Positions 1 through 7,478 of a stretch of 64,000 nt of DNA are shown in pieces. Both the position numbers and the translations under genes were made by a program. The notes below the pieces were generated by a model that ran no database searches, was not told the origin of the DNA, and saw nothing but the letters and a program-made list of their open reading frames with translations. Source of the DNA: Bradyrhizobium erythrophlei (GTDB taxonomy: Bacteria > Pseudomonadota > Alphaproteobacteria > Rhizobiales > Xanthobacteraceae); the NCBI RefSeq assembly GCF_900129425.1, contig NZ_LT670817.1:1178001-1242000 (forward strand), in the 5' to 3' direction. Within the stretch, counting starts at the first letter, position 1. The number at the start of each line of letters is the position of its first letter.

Positions 1-24
1 GGCCAGCGGCATTTTCGGCAGTCC

Positions 25-1014
25 TTATGTGGTAATTTTCGAGGCTAGATCCGCGATCGCCCTCATCACGGCATCCCGGACGCCGGGATCGTACAGCGAA
101 TGGCCGGCGCCCTCTACCAGGCGAACGTCTGAGTCGGGCCAAACCGCGCAAAGCGCGTACGAGGTTGCCGGCGGACACAGCAAATCGTAGCGGCCTTGCA
201 CGATGAGGCCTGGGATCCCATTGAGCTTTCCGGCTTCGGCCAAAAGCTGGCCCGCTTTCATGAAGCAGTCGTTCTGGAAATAATGCGCTTCCATGAACGG
301 CGTGGCGGGCAGTGTTCCTGTCGAGTTCAGCGTAGCGGGATCGAGCCGGACCCGCCCTGACGCGTGCTCGGACAGTATCCGCTCGGTGTCATGCCAGGCA
401 CGCGCGGCCGGGCCATGTATCGCGGGATCGGCATCGAGAATGCGGCGCCAATAGGAATCGAGCGGCTGGGTGCGTTCTTCTTCCGGCAACGCCCCGAGAA
501 AATCATCACTGAGATCGGGATAGAACCGCGGCAGCGCGTCGAGAAATGCGTTTTCCAGTTCGGCGCGGGTGCCAAGGAAAGTCGCGCGCAGCACGATGGC
601 AGTGACCCGATTGGGATGCGCCTGCGCATAGGCCAGCGCCAGCGTCGCGCCCCAGGATCCCCCGACAATCATCCAGCGCTCGATGCCAAATTTCTCGCGG
701 ATCAACTCCATGTCCGCGATCAGATGCGGCAGCGTATTGTGGTTGCGCTGGCCTTTCGGGCGGCTTCGCCCAGCGCCGCGCTGATCGAACAAAACCGCGT
801 GGAAGCGCTCGGGATCGAACAGCCTGCGGTGATCGGGCTGGCAGCCGCTGCCGGGCCCGCCGTGCAGATAGATAGCGGGAATACCGTCCGCCCGACCGAC
901 GCTTTCGACGTAAATCTCGTGGCCGTCGCCGACCGGCAGCAGCTGCGACGTCAGCGGCGCGAACGGATCGGACCGTCGGCTTGAGGATTTTCCCGCGTCG
1001 GCATCAGGCGCCAT
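25..1014 (-). CDS. pip: Prolyl aminopeptidase (proline iminopeptidase, peptidase S33)
   Basis: An alpha/beta hydrolase of 329 residues that should release N-terminal proline from peptides in the cytoplasm. It shows the oxyanion motif HGGPGSGC, the family DQRGAGRS segment, the nucleophile elbow GGSWGATLA, and late acid and histidine motifs (GRYD and EGAGHS). The ATG at 1014 is chosen because an upstream in-frame start would run about 150 bases into pqqE. With this start the gene overlaps the end of pqqE by 11 bases, so it is probably translated from the pqq transcript. No signal peptide is seen. A role in PqqA peptide handling is possible but is only inference from position. Confidence 0.9.
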   Translation of the reverse strand: MAPDADAGKSSSRRSDPFAPLTSQLLPVGDGHEIYVESVGRADGIPAIYLHGGPGSGCQPDHRRLFDPERFHAVLFDQRGAGRSRPKGQRNHNTLPHLIADMELIREKFGIERWMIVGGSWGATLALAYAQAHPNRVTAIVLRATFLGTRAELENAFLDALPRFYPDLSDDFLGALPEEERTQPLDSYWRRILDADPAIHGPAARAWHDTERILSEHASGRVRLDPATLNSTGTLPATPFMEAHYFQNDCFMKAGQLLAEAGKLNGIPGLIVQGRYDLLCPPATSYALCAVWPDSDVRLVEGAGHSLYDPGVRDAVMRAIADLASKITT

Positions 1015-2212
1015 GGTCGCCGCCCGTCTCGGGCGTTCCCCCGGCAAAATTGCGATAGATGAAACGGTTGTTGTCGGCGGCGGCCTCCGCTTCGGCCTGC
1101 TTGAAAATCTGCTCATGCAGCGGCGACAGCGTGCAGGCCGGGTCGGTATTGCCGGCATCGCCGGTCAGCGCGAAGGCCTGGCAGCGGCAGCCGCCGAAAT
1201 CGACTTCCCTGAACTCGCAGCTCTTGCACGGCTCCGGCATCCAGCCGGTACCGCGATAACGGTTGAAGGCCTCGGAGTTCTGCCAGATCCAGGCGATCGA
1301 ATGATTTGACCGCACCGATTCGAATTCGAGCCCGGTGATGGACTCGGCGGCGTGGCAGGGCAGGATCTTGCCAGCCGGCGAAATGTTGAAGAACTGCCGG
1401 CCCCAGCCGCCCATGCATTTTTTCGGACGCAGCGCATAATAATCCGGCACCACATAGTCGATCGCGAGCGTGCCTTTCAGCCGCGCTTCGGCTTCCTCGA
1501 CGATGCGGCTGGTTTCCTCGATCTGTTCCAGGGTCGGCATCAGCGCCGCGCGGTTTTTCAGGGCCCAGCCGTAATACTGCACATTGGCCACTTCCAGCCG
1601 GTCGGCGTCGAGATCGACCGCCATCTGGATAATGTCCGGCAACTGGAACAGGTTCTGGCGATGCATCACCGCGTTGACCGTCAGCGGCAAATCCAGTTCG
1701 CGGGTCCACTTCGCGACTTCGATTTTCTTTTGATGCGCGTGCTTGAAGCCGGCGACCCGGTCCGCGACGACGGGCTCGTTGCCCTGAAAACTGATCTGCA
1801 CATGGCACAGCCCGGCATCGGCCAGCGCAGAAAGTCTCTCCCTGGTCAGCAGCACTGCAGAAGTAATGAGATTGGAGTACAGCCCGACATCGCTGGCGTG
1901 CTGCACAAGCTCGACCAGATCCTTGCGCGCGGTCGGCTCGCCGCCGGAAAAATGGATCTGCAGCACGCCGATCTCGGCGAGTTCAGTGAGGACCTTCTTC
2001 CACTCTTCGGTCGAAAGCTCGCTGCCGCCGCGCTCCAGCTCAACCGGATTGGAGCAATAGGGGCACTGCAGCGGACAACGGTGGGTCAGTTCGGCGAGCA
2101 CTGCGAGCGGAATGCCGAAGGTCTCGGCGGTCGAGCCGCGGCTCTCCAGCACCGCGAGCCCGTCGGAGGGATCGCTGGCCGCCATGACGGATTCGGTAAG
2201 CGTGGGGCTCAT
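1004..2212 (-). CDS. pqqE: PqqE, radical SAM enzyme of PQQ synthesis
   Basis: PqqE makes the carbon-carbon crosslink between the conserved Glu and Tyr of the PqqA peptide, working with the chaperone PqqD. The 402-residue protein has the radical SAM cluster motif CPLQCPYC (Cys46, Cys50, Cys53), the SAM-binding FSGGEP segment, and a C-terminal SPASM domain with a Cys-rich region (CKSCEF, GGCRCQA, DPAC) for auxiliary iron-sulfur clusters. Its ATG overlaps the end of pqqD by 4 bases, the usual sign of translational coupling. Length and order are normal for the family. Confidence 0.97.
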   Translation of the reverse strand: MSPTLTESVMAASDPSDGLAVLESRGSTAETFGIPLAVLAELTHRCPLQCPYCSNPVELERGGSELSTEEWKKVLTELAEIGVLQIHFSGGEPTARKDLVELVQHASDVGLYSNLITSAVLLTRERLSALADAGLCHVQISFQGNEPVVADRVAGFKHAHQKKIEVAKWTRELDLPLTVNAVMHRQNLFQLPDIIQMAVDLDADRLEVANVQYYGWALKNRAALMPTLEQIEETSRIVEEAEARLKGTLAIDYVVPDYYALRPKKCMGGWGRQFFNISPAGKILPCHAAESITGLEFESVRSNHSIAWIWQNSEAFNRYRGTGWMPEPCKSCEFREVDFGGCRCQAFALTGDAGNTDPACTLSPLHEQIFKQAEAEAAADNNRFIYRNFAGGTPETGGDHGA

Positions 2213-2517
2213 GAGGTCTTCTCGCGCGCTTCGGTCAAAAATCCCTTGTCGGCAAGGTCCTGCAGCATGGCGATGACGTCGGTGGCGATCGCGTCGCGCT
2301 CGGCGGCGTATTTTTCGGCAAGCTGGTCGATGATATCAGCGACGCTGCGCGCGCCGTCGCAGAGCTGAAGCACTTCCACCGCGATCTCATCCGGCGCCAG
2401 CACGCGCTCCGGCGCCAGGATGACCCAGCGCTGCCGGGTCTCGTCGAACTTCAGCTTGGCGTGACGCGGCAAAACCGGCCGGCTGGCTTCGCTGACACTG
2501 ATATTGCGGCCTGCCAT
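2209..2517 (-). CDS. pqqD: PqqD, PqqA-binding chaperone
   Basis: A 102-residue RiPP recognition element that binds the PqqA precursor and presents it to PqqE. The sequence RPVLPRHAKLKFDETRQRWV followed by LAPERV is the typical N-terminal beta region, and the C-terminal helical part ends in LADKGFL. The start MAGRNIS at 2517 gives the usual family length; upstream in-frame starts would overlap pqqC without family support. It sits 20 bases after pqqC and overlaps pqqE by 4 bases. Confidence 0.95.
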   Translation of the reverse strand: MAGRNISVSEASRPVLPRHAKLKFDETRQRWVILAPERVLAPDEIAVEVLQLCDGARSVADIIDQLAEKYAAERDAIATDVIAMLQDLADKGFLTEAREKTS

Positions 2518-2537
2518 CGGTCCGTCCTGGCTTGTTG

Positions 2538-3317
2538 CTACTTTTCCCCGGGAACAAACGCGCCGGGGGGCACGTGGCCATCGACATAGGCATGATACAG
2601 CGCGTCGAGCTGAACCCAAAGCACATTGGTCTTGAACAACAGCGCATTGCAGACCGCTTCCCGTTCCGCAGGCGTATTCGCATGGGTCTTGACGTAGTCG
2701 AGCGCGAAGTTGGCGTCGCGGGGCGCCTGCTGCATGCGCCGGCTGAAATAGCTCATGATGTCGGGGTTGACGAAATCGTAGTGCGCCAGCATTCCCGAGA
2801 TGCGTTCTTCATGCAGGTTCGGCGCGAACAGTTCCGTCAGCGAGGAGGCGATGGCCTCGAGCGGCGTCTTGTCGCGCACGAAATGCACATAGGCGTCCAC
2901 CGCGAAGCGTGTCGCGGGAAGGATGCCTTCGGCGGATTCCACGTAGGCGCTGTCCAATCCGAGCCCTTCCGTCAGTTTCAGCCAGCGTTCGATGCCGCCT
3001 TCGGTGCCGAGATCGCCGTCATGATCCTCGATCCGGTGTCGCCATTCGAGCCGGGTGCCGCGGTCGCGAAAGCGCGAGATCACCACCGCGTCCTTGATCG
3101 GAATGGTGCTCTGGTAATAGTAGCGGTTCAGCGCCCAGGCCTGCACCTGGCCCTTGTTGAGCTTGCCGCCGTGCAGCAGCCGGTGAAACGGATGCAAATT
3201 GTGATACCGCGTCGCGCCGATGTGACGCAGCGCCGCTTCCAGCTGTTCGGCGTTTTGCAGCGGCGCGCCCGCACCCAGCGAAAAGGCGCTCATCCCGGTT
3301 AGGGTCATCGCATTCAA
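2538..3317 (-). CDS. pqqC: PqqC, PQQ synthase oxidase
   Basis: The cofactor-free oxidase that catalyses the last ring closure and oxidation giving PQQ. The 259-residue product has the family hallmarks HNLHPFHRLLHGG, NRYYYQ, the EDHDGD segment and the late ALLFKTNVLW. The start is not ATG: a TTG at 3317 lies 7 bases after GGAG and overlaps the pqqB stop (the T of the start precedes TGA). An in-frame ATG at 3308 is the alternative, but its spacing from that ribosome site is too long. Third gene of the pqq operon. Confidence 0.95.
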   Translation of the reverse strand: MNAMTLTGMSAFSLGAGAPLQNAEQLEAALRHIGATRYHNLHPFHRLLHGGKLNKGQVQAWALNRYYYQSTIPIKDAVVISRFRDRGTRLEWRHRIEDHDGDLGTEGGIERWLKLTEGLGLDSAYVESAEGILPATRFAVDAYVHFVRDKTPLEAIASSLTELFAPNLHEERISGMLAHYDFVNPDIMSYFSRRMQQAPRDANFALDYVKTHANTPAEREAVCNALLFKTNVLWVQLDALYHAYVDGHVPPGAFVPGEK

Positions 3318-4243
3318 AGCGTAATCTCCGTTCCATCAGCGGGAATTTGCCAGCCTGCGCGCTCGGCTATCTGGCGCTCGGCGGACGCGCGCAGCAGTGC
3401 CGGATTGGAATTGTTGATATGCAGAAATATCTTCCGGCCGATATCGAGACCGGCGAGGCTTTCGATCGCGCCACCATCCCCTGACATTGCGATATGTCCC
3501 ATGCCTTGCCCGGTCTTGTTGCCGAGGCCGGCCTGAATCAACTCGTCATCGCGCCAGACCGTGCCGTCGAAGAAGATCAGCGGCGCGCCGGCGAGCCGGG
3601 TCTTGAGATCGTCGGTTACGCCGGCGCAGGCGGCGAGAAAATAGAAATACCTGGCCGTCGCCTTGTCGGTGATCCGAAGCCCGAGCGTGTCGCCCGCGCC
3701 ATCGCCGCCGCCGGGGTGAGCCTTGCCTTCCAGATACCAGGCGCCTTTGCCGGCAACGACGAACGGCAGAATCTCGATGCCGGACGGCGAACCGTCTGGC
3801 AATGCCGGCTCGAATGCCCGGTCCGCCTCGATCGGCGCGCGACGCACGTTCTTTTCGTTCAGCACGTTGAAGATGCTGTTGGTCTTCAGGATCGAAAGCA
3901 CTTTTGCGTGCGCGTAAATCGTGAACGGCGAACCCTCGCGCATCGATAAAAGGCCTGCGACCGCATCGACCTCGCCATTGGTCAGGATCACGCCTGAGAT
4001 CGGACTGTGACGAAGCTGTCCCGCCTTGGGGTGAAGCTGCGGTGTCGCGATCAGTTGCTGACGCAAATCCGGCGAGGCATTGACCAGAAACCAGTGCTCG
4101 TCATCGGCGCTGATCGCAATCGAAGCCTGGGTGCTTTGAAGTTCGGGATGCTCGGTTCGCGCGATCCGGCAAACCCGGCATCCGCAATTCCATTGCGGAA
4201 CCCCACCACCTGCCGCGGCGCCCAGGACGACGACGCGAAGCAT
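3314..4243 (-). CDS. pqqB: PqqB, metallo-beta-lactamase-fold hydroxylase
   Basis: PqqB belongs to the metallo-hydrolase fold and hydroxylates the crosslinked Glu-Tyr intermediate in PQQ synthesis. The 309-residue protein begins MLRVVVLGAAAGGGVPQWNC with the conserved CGCRVC zinc-type cluster, and carries LTNGEVDAVAG where canonical lactamases have HxHxDH, as is usual in PqqB. The C-terminal FLHINNSNP motif is also typical. It lies 133 bases after pqqA and overlaps pqqC. Confidence 0.96.
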   Translation of the reverse strand: MLRVVVLGAAAGGGVPQWNCGCRVCRIARTEHPELQSTQASIAISADDEHWFLVNASPDLRQQLIATPQLHPKAGQLRHSPISGVILTNGEVDAVAGLLSMREGSPFTIYAHAKVLSILKTNSIFNVLNEKNVRRAPIEADRAFEPALPDGSPSGIEILPFVVAGKGAWYLEGKAHPGGGDGAGDTLGLRITDKATARYFYFLAACAGVTDDLKTRLAGAPLIFFDGTVWRDDELIQAGLGNKTGQGMGHIAMSGDGGAIESLAGLDIGRKIFLHINNSNPALLRASAERQIAERAGWQIPADGTEITL

Positions 4244-4376
4244 GACCCGTCTCCCGGAATTCCAAAGCTTTCAGCTCAAAAGCTTCGAAGGTGGACACCA
4301 GCACGCGCGCGCTCCGATCGAGAGCGTGTCACATCTGGAGGTCCACCTGCGTTGAAGGTGTAGTTATGGCGACCGC

Positions 4377-4457
4377 TTACTTGCGGGCGGCGCACGCATA
4401 CATGTTGATTTCCATGCCGACCGGCACTTCGACGATTTTCGGTGTTTTCCACGCCAT
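4377..4457 (-). CDS. pqqA: PqqA, PQQ precursor peptide
   Basis: A 26-residue ribosomal peptide whose Glu16 and Tyr20 supply all carbon and nitrogen of PQQ. The reading is MAWKTPKIVEVPVGMEINMY followed by ACAARK, with the conserved ExxxY spacing (E16, Y20). A strong AAGGAG ribosome site lies 6 bases before the ATG. It is the first gene of the operon and is separated from pqqB by 133 bases, which in other species lets pqqA be made in excess. Confidence 0.96.
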   Translation of the reverse strand: MAWKTPKIVEVPVGMEINMYACAARK

Positions 4458-4755
4458 TTGGCTCTCCTTCTGAAACCGGACGAACTCCGCCCTGGGGATA
4501 AACTAATACCGTTCAAAAAGTTCGCCAGCGAAATCTTTTGGCCTTGCCTCCGCAGGTTTATGTTGCGTCGCAACGGGAACTCACGCTTTTGTGCGCCCTC
4601 CGGTCAAACCAAAGGCGGATCAACGGGTTCAGAGTGTCGTCAGCGTGCCGGATGCTGATTTCGTCACCACGTCGATATGTGAGTTCCTGATAAAGTTCCT
4701 GTGAGATGTCGCCGGCTCCTGCACGGGAGCCCTCAACCGAAGTGGGATTTCGGCC

Positions 4756-5013
4756 ATGCCCCGGTATTTTTTCAACACACGGATCGGCGATGAGCTGATC
4801 TCCGATCCCGAAGGGGAAGAGCTGCGCAATCCCGATCGCGCCTGGGAAGTTGCGCGGGCCATGATCCGGGAACTGCTGAAGACCGAAGGCGCCGGACGCG
4901 GCCTGCTGAACGCGACTCTCGAAGTGACCGATGATGAAGGCGAGATCGTTCTCGAGTTTCCGTTTGCCGAGGCGATTCTCGACTTCTCAATCGAACGCGC
5001 GACAAAGCACTGA
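4756..5013 (+). CDS. DUF6894 family small protein
   Basis: An 85-residue acidic protein beginning MPRYFFNTRIGDELISDPEG, the N-terminal signature of the DUF6894 family that is abundant in Bradyrhizobium and related bacteria. Function is unknown. It is divergent from pqqA with about 300 bases between them; that spacer should hold the pqq promoter, but no site can be assigned with confidence. No signal peptide or membrane segment is present. Confidence 0.85.
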   Translation: MPRYFFNTRIGDELISDPEGEELRNPDRAWEVARAMIRELLKTEGAGRGLLNATLEVTDDEGEIVLEFPFAEAILDFSIERATKH

Positions 5014-5042
5014 CGGCACAGGCCGCCATTTCACCGACGACG

Positions 5043-5180
5043 TCATTCCGGGATGGTCCGAAGGAGCAGACCTCGGGTGTGCAATTGCGCATCGGGGGAA
5101 CCTCGACGTGACCCAGGGGAATAACAGGACAATATCGAGATTCCGGGTTCGCGCTAACGTGCGCCTGGGAATGTCGGGGA
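5043..5180. repeat. CCGGAAT-type palindromic intergenic repeat (family B)
   Basis: This spacer carries the paired motifs GTCATTCCGGGATGG and GAGATTCCGGGTTCGCGC, also seen at 6590-6668 and 17370-17615. It is typical of REP-like elements between Bradyrhizobium genes. Confidence 0.65.
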
Positions 5181-5298
5181 CGTTTTCCGATTGCGCATCG
5201 GTGCAAAAATATTAGAGAGTGCCGCCCGGGAAGACCACCGGCACGAGCATCGCGCTCGCCCGCGCCAGGATAAAGGCTTCCACAAAGGGGAGGATGCT

Positions 5299-6576
5299 AT
5301 GATGAACTGCTCGTTCGCGCCGCGCAGCCTGTTGCTCGCTGGCGCTTTTATCGGTGCCTTTACGCTGGAGGCTGCCGCGCAGCAGCCGGCCAATCCGCCC
5401 GCTGCCTCGGCACCTGCCGCCGCGCCTGCGCTTCCGCCCGGCTCACCGCTGATCGGGCGGCCCGCGGACAGCGCAGCGGCGGCGAAGCTCGCCCCTGTGG
5501 CGGGGCCGCCGATTGCGACGGCGGCGGATAAATTGCCGACGGCAAAGCTCAAGGTACCCCCCGGCTTCAACATCGAGGTCTATGCGGCCGGCATGGCGAA
5601 CGCCCGTTCGCTGGCGCTCGGCGACAAGGGAACGGTGTTTGTCGGCAGCCGCCTCGTCGACAAGGTCTATGCCGTCGTCAACAAGGACGGCCAGCGATCG
5701 GTCAAGGTGCTGGCTTCGGGCCTGTATCGGCCGAACGGCGTCGCATTCCACAACGGCACGCTCTACATCGCCGAACTGTCGCAGGTCTCCAAGATCGACA
5801 AGGTTGAAGACAATCTGGACAATGCGCCGAAACCGACCGTCATTTACGACAAGCTGCCCAAGGACGAAGCCCATGGCTGGAAGTTCATCGCCATCGGGCC
5901 CGACAACAAGCTGTATGTTCCGGTCGGGCAACCCGGCAACAACGTCCTGCATGATGATGCCCATGGCCAGATCCGGCGCATGAATCTCGATGGGTCAGGC
6001 GCGGAAGTGGTCGCCTATGGCGTTCGCAACTCCGTCGGGTTCGACTGGAATCCGGAAAACAAGCAGATGTACTTCACCGACAACGGGCGCGACTGGATGT
6101 CGGAGGATGTTCCCCAGGACGAACTCAATCGCGTCACCAAGGTCGGCGAGGATTTCGGCGCGCCCTATTGCTACCAGGGCAATATCTCGGATCCTGAATT
6201 CGGCTGGGGACATTCCTGCAGCGAATTCACGCCACCGGTCGGCCTGATGGGCCCGCACACGGCCTCGCTCGGCATGCGGTTCTATACCGGCAACATGTTC
6301 CCGAAGAGCTACAAGAACGCCATCATCGTGGCCCGGCACGGTTCATGGAACCGGTCCAACAAGGCCGGCGGGGATGTCGTGGTGGTCAAGCTGAACAAGG
6401 ACGGCACGGTGAAGTCGATCGAGCCATTGATCACGGGCTTCCTGGAAAACAATAACTACCTCGGCCGTCCGGTCGATGTGATGCAGATGAAGGACGGCTC
6501 TATCCTGGTCTCCGACGACTGGAACGGCGCCGTCTACCGCGTCAGCTACGGCAAGCCGAAGGTCGCTGCGAAGTAA
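5299..6576 (+). CDS. Secreted sorbosone/glucose dehydrogenase-like beta-propeller
   Basis: A 425-residue exported protein of the soluble glucose/sorbosone dehydrogenase fold, a six-bladed propeller whose members often use PQQ to oxidise sugars in the periplasm. It has a signal peptide ending near LEAAAQQ, a Pro/Ala-rich linker to about residue 75, then the domain from FNIEVYAAGM with repeated GPDNKLYVPVGQ, NPENKQMYFTDNGRDW, ARHGSWNR and VSDDWNGAVYRVSY segments. A GGGGAGG ribosome site precedes the ATG at 5299. It is divergent from pqqA and followed by a cytochrome c gene, which fits a PQQ enzyme passing electrons to a haem protein. The actual substrate is unknown. Confidence 0.85.
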   Translation: MMNCSFAPRSLLLAGAFIGAFTLEAAAQQPANPPAASAPAAAPALPPGSPLIGRPADSAAAAKLAPVAGPPIATAADKLPTAKLKVPPGFNIEVYAAGMANARSLALGDKGTVFVGSRLVDKVYAVVNKDGQRSVKVLASGLYRPNGVAFHNGTLYIAELSQVSKIDKVEDNLDNAPKPTVIYDKLPKDEAHGWKFIAIGPDNKLYVPVGQPGNNVLHDDAHGQIRRMNLDGSGAEVVAYGVRNSVGFDWNPENKQMYFTDNGRDWMSEDVPQDELNRVTKVGEDFGAPYCYQGNISDPEFGWGHSCSEFTPPVGLMGPHTASLGMRFYTGNMFPKSYKNAIIVARHGSWNRSNKAGGDVVVVKLNKDGTVKSIEPLITGFLENNNYLGRPVDVMQMKDGSILVSDDWNGAVYRVSYGKPKVAAK

Positions 6577-6589
6577 GCGAGACACATCG

Positions 6590-6668
6590 TTCCGGGGCGA
6601 TGCAAAGCATCGAACCCGGAACCTCGAGATTCCGGGTCTGGTGCTAACGCACCATCCCGGAATGACGG
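6590..6668. repeat. Family B palindromic repeat
   Basis: Contains GAACCCGGAACCTCGAGATT and CCATCCCGGAATGACGGAG, the same units as at 5043-5180 and 17370-17615, between the dehydrogenase and cytochrome genes. Confidence 0.65.
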
Positions 6669-6720
6669 AGTTTGATCGCTTCGTCCGTTGGTTGCAATAA
6701 CGAAAAATCAGGACCGCATC

Positions 6721-7287
6721 ATGCGTAAATTAATTGCGGCCGTGGCGTTCGCGCTTGTCGCTTCCTCGGCGAGTGCCGAGACCATCGAGGAGCGTGCCGT
6801 GCCCTGCCTTGGCTGTCATGGCGAGCACGGCCAGTCCGAGACCGAAAATACGCCGTCGCTCGGCGCCCAGCAGCCCGCCTACGCCCTGATCCAGTTATTC
6901 ATGTTTCGCGAAAAGCTGCGCACCTTCGAGCCGATGAACGAGATGGCGAAGGCATTCACCGATGACGATCTCCGCGCCTTTTCCGACTTCATCGGCAAAT
7001 TGCCGAAACCTGCGCCGCCGGCCGACGCCGGCGACCCTGCCCGTCTGCAGCGTGCCGAGGCGCTGGTGCAGCAGAACCACTGCAACTCCTGCCACAACGC
7101 CGACTTTTCCGGGCGCGACAATATTCCGCGGCTCGCCGATCAGCGCGAGGATTATCTCGCCAAGACCATGCGGGAATACAAGGACAATACCCGCCACGGC
7201 TACGACGGCACCATGGCGGAAGTGCTGCAGCCGGTGACGCCGGAGCAGATTGCCGATCTCGCCTATTATCTCGCCCGCCTGCGCTGA
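6721..7287 (+). CDS. Dihaem cytochrome c (c4-like)
   Basis: A 188-residue periplasmic electron carrier with a signal peptide (MRKLIAAVAFALVASSASA) and two haem c sites, CLGCH and CNSCH, in two similar domains (about residues 25-95 and 105-188). The second domain ends with the usual EQIADLAYYLARL helix. Methionines suited to be axial ligands are present (MNEMAKAF, MAEVLQ). The ATG at 6721 is chosen because it starts the signal peptide. It is probably the electron acceptor for the upstream dehydrogenase-like protein. Confidence 0.92.
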   Translation: MRKLIAAVAFALVASSASAETIEERAVPCLGCHGEHGQSETENTPSLGAQQPAYALIQLFMFREKLRTFEPMNEMAKAFTDDDLRAFSDFIGKLPKPAPPADAGDPARLQRAEALVQQNHCNSCHNADFSGRDNIPRLADQREDYLAKTMREYKDNTRHGYDGTMAEVLQPVTPEQIADLAYYLARLR

Positions 7288-7297
7288 GCTGGCCTCT

Positions 7298-7355
7298 AAA
7301 GCGTTTTCGAGCGAAGTGGATACCGGTTCGCGTGAAGAAAACGCGTCAAAACAAG
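7298..7355. repeat. Dispersed rhizobial repeat with GCGTTTTC/GAAAACGC arms
   Basis: A sequence beginning AAAGCGTTTTCGAGCGAAGT and ending GAAAACGCGTCAAAACAA. The arms GCGTTTTC and GAAAACGC pair. I recognise this as a common intergenic element in Rhizobiales. Confidence 0.6.
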
Positions 7356-7363
7356 AATCTAGT

Positions 7364-7404
7364 CTAGAGCCTCGGTTCTGATTCAATCAGAACCGAGGCT
7401 CTAG
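7364..7404. terminator. Perfect 20-bp-arm palindrome
   Basis: Arms at 7364-7383 and 7385-7404 are exact reverse complements with a single C between them. It could act as a bidirectional terminator after the cytochrome gene or be a mobile palindrome; there is no T-tract. Confidence 0.6.
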
Positions 7405-7478
7405 GCAGGCGCGGCGGCTTCGCGATGGCGTTGCGCCGTCGGCAGCGCTACAACACCGGCGATCGAACGGAGGAAGCA

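Noticed and set aside
4364..4573. A 69-codon minus-strand frame covering pqqA
   Set aside because: It is out of frame with the 26-codon pqqA reading, which has the ribosome site and the ExxxY motif.
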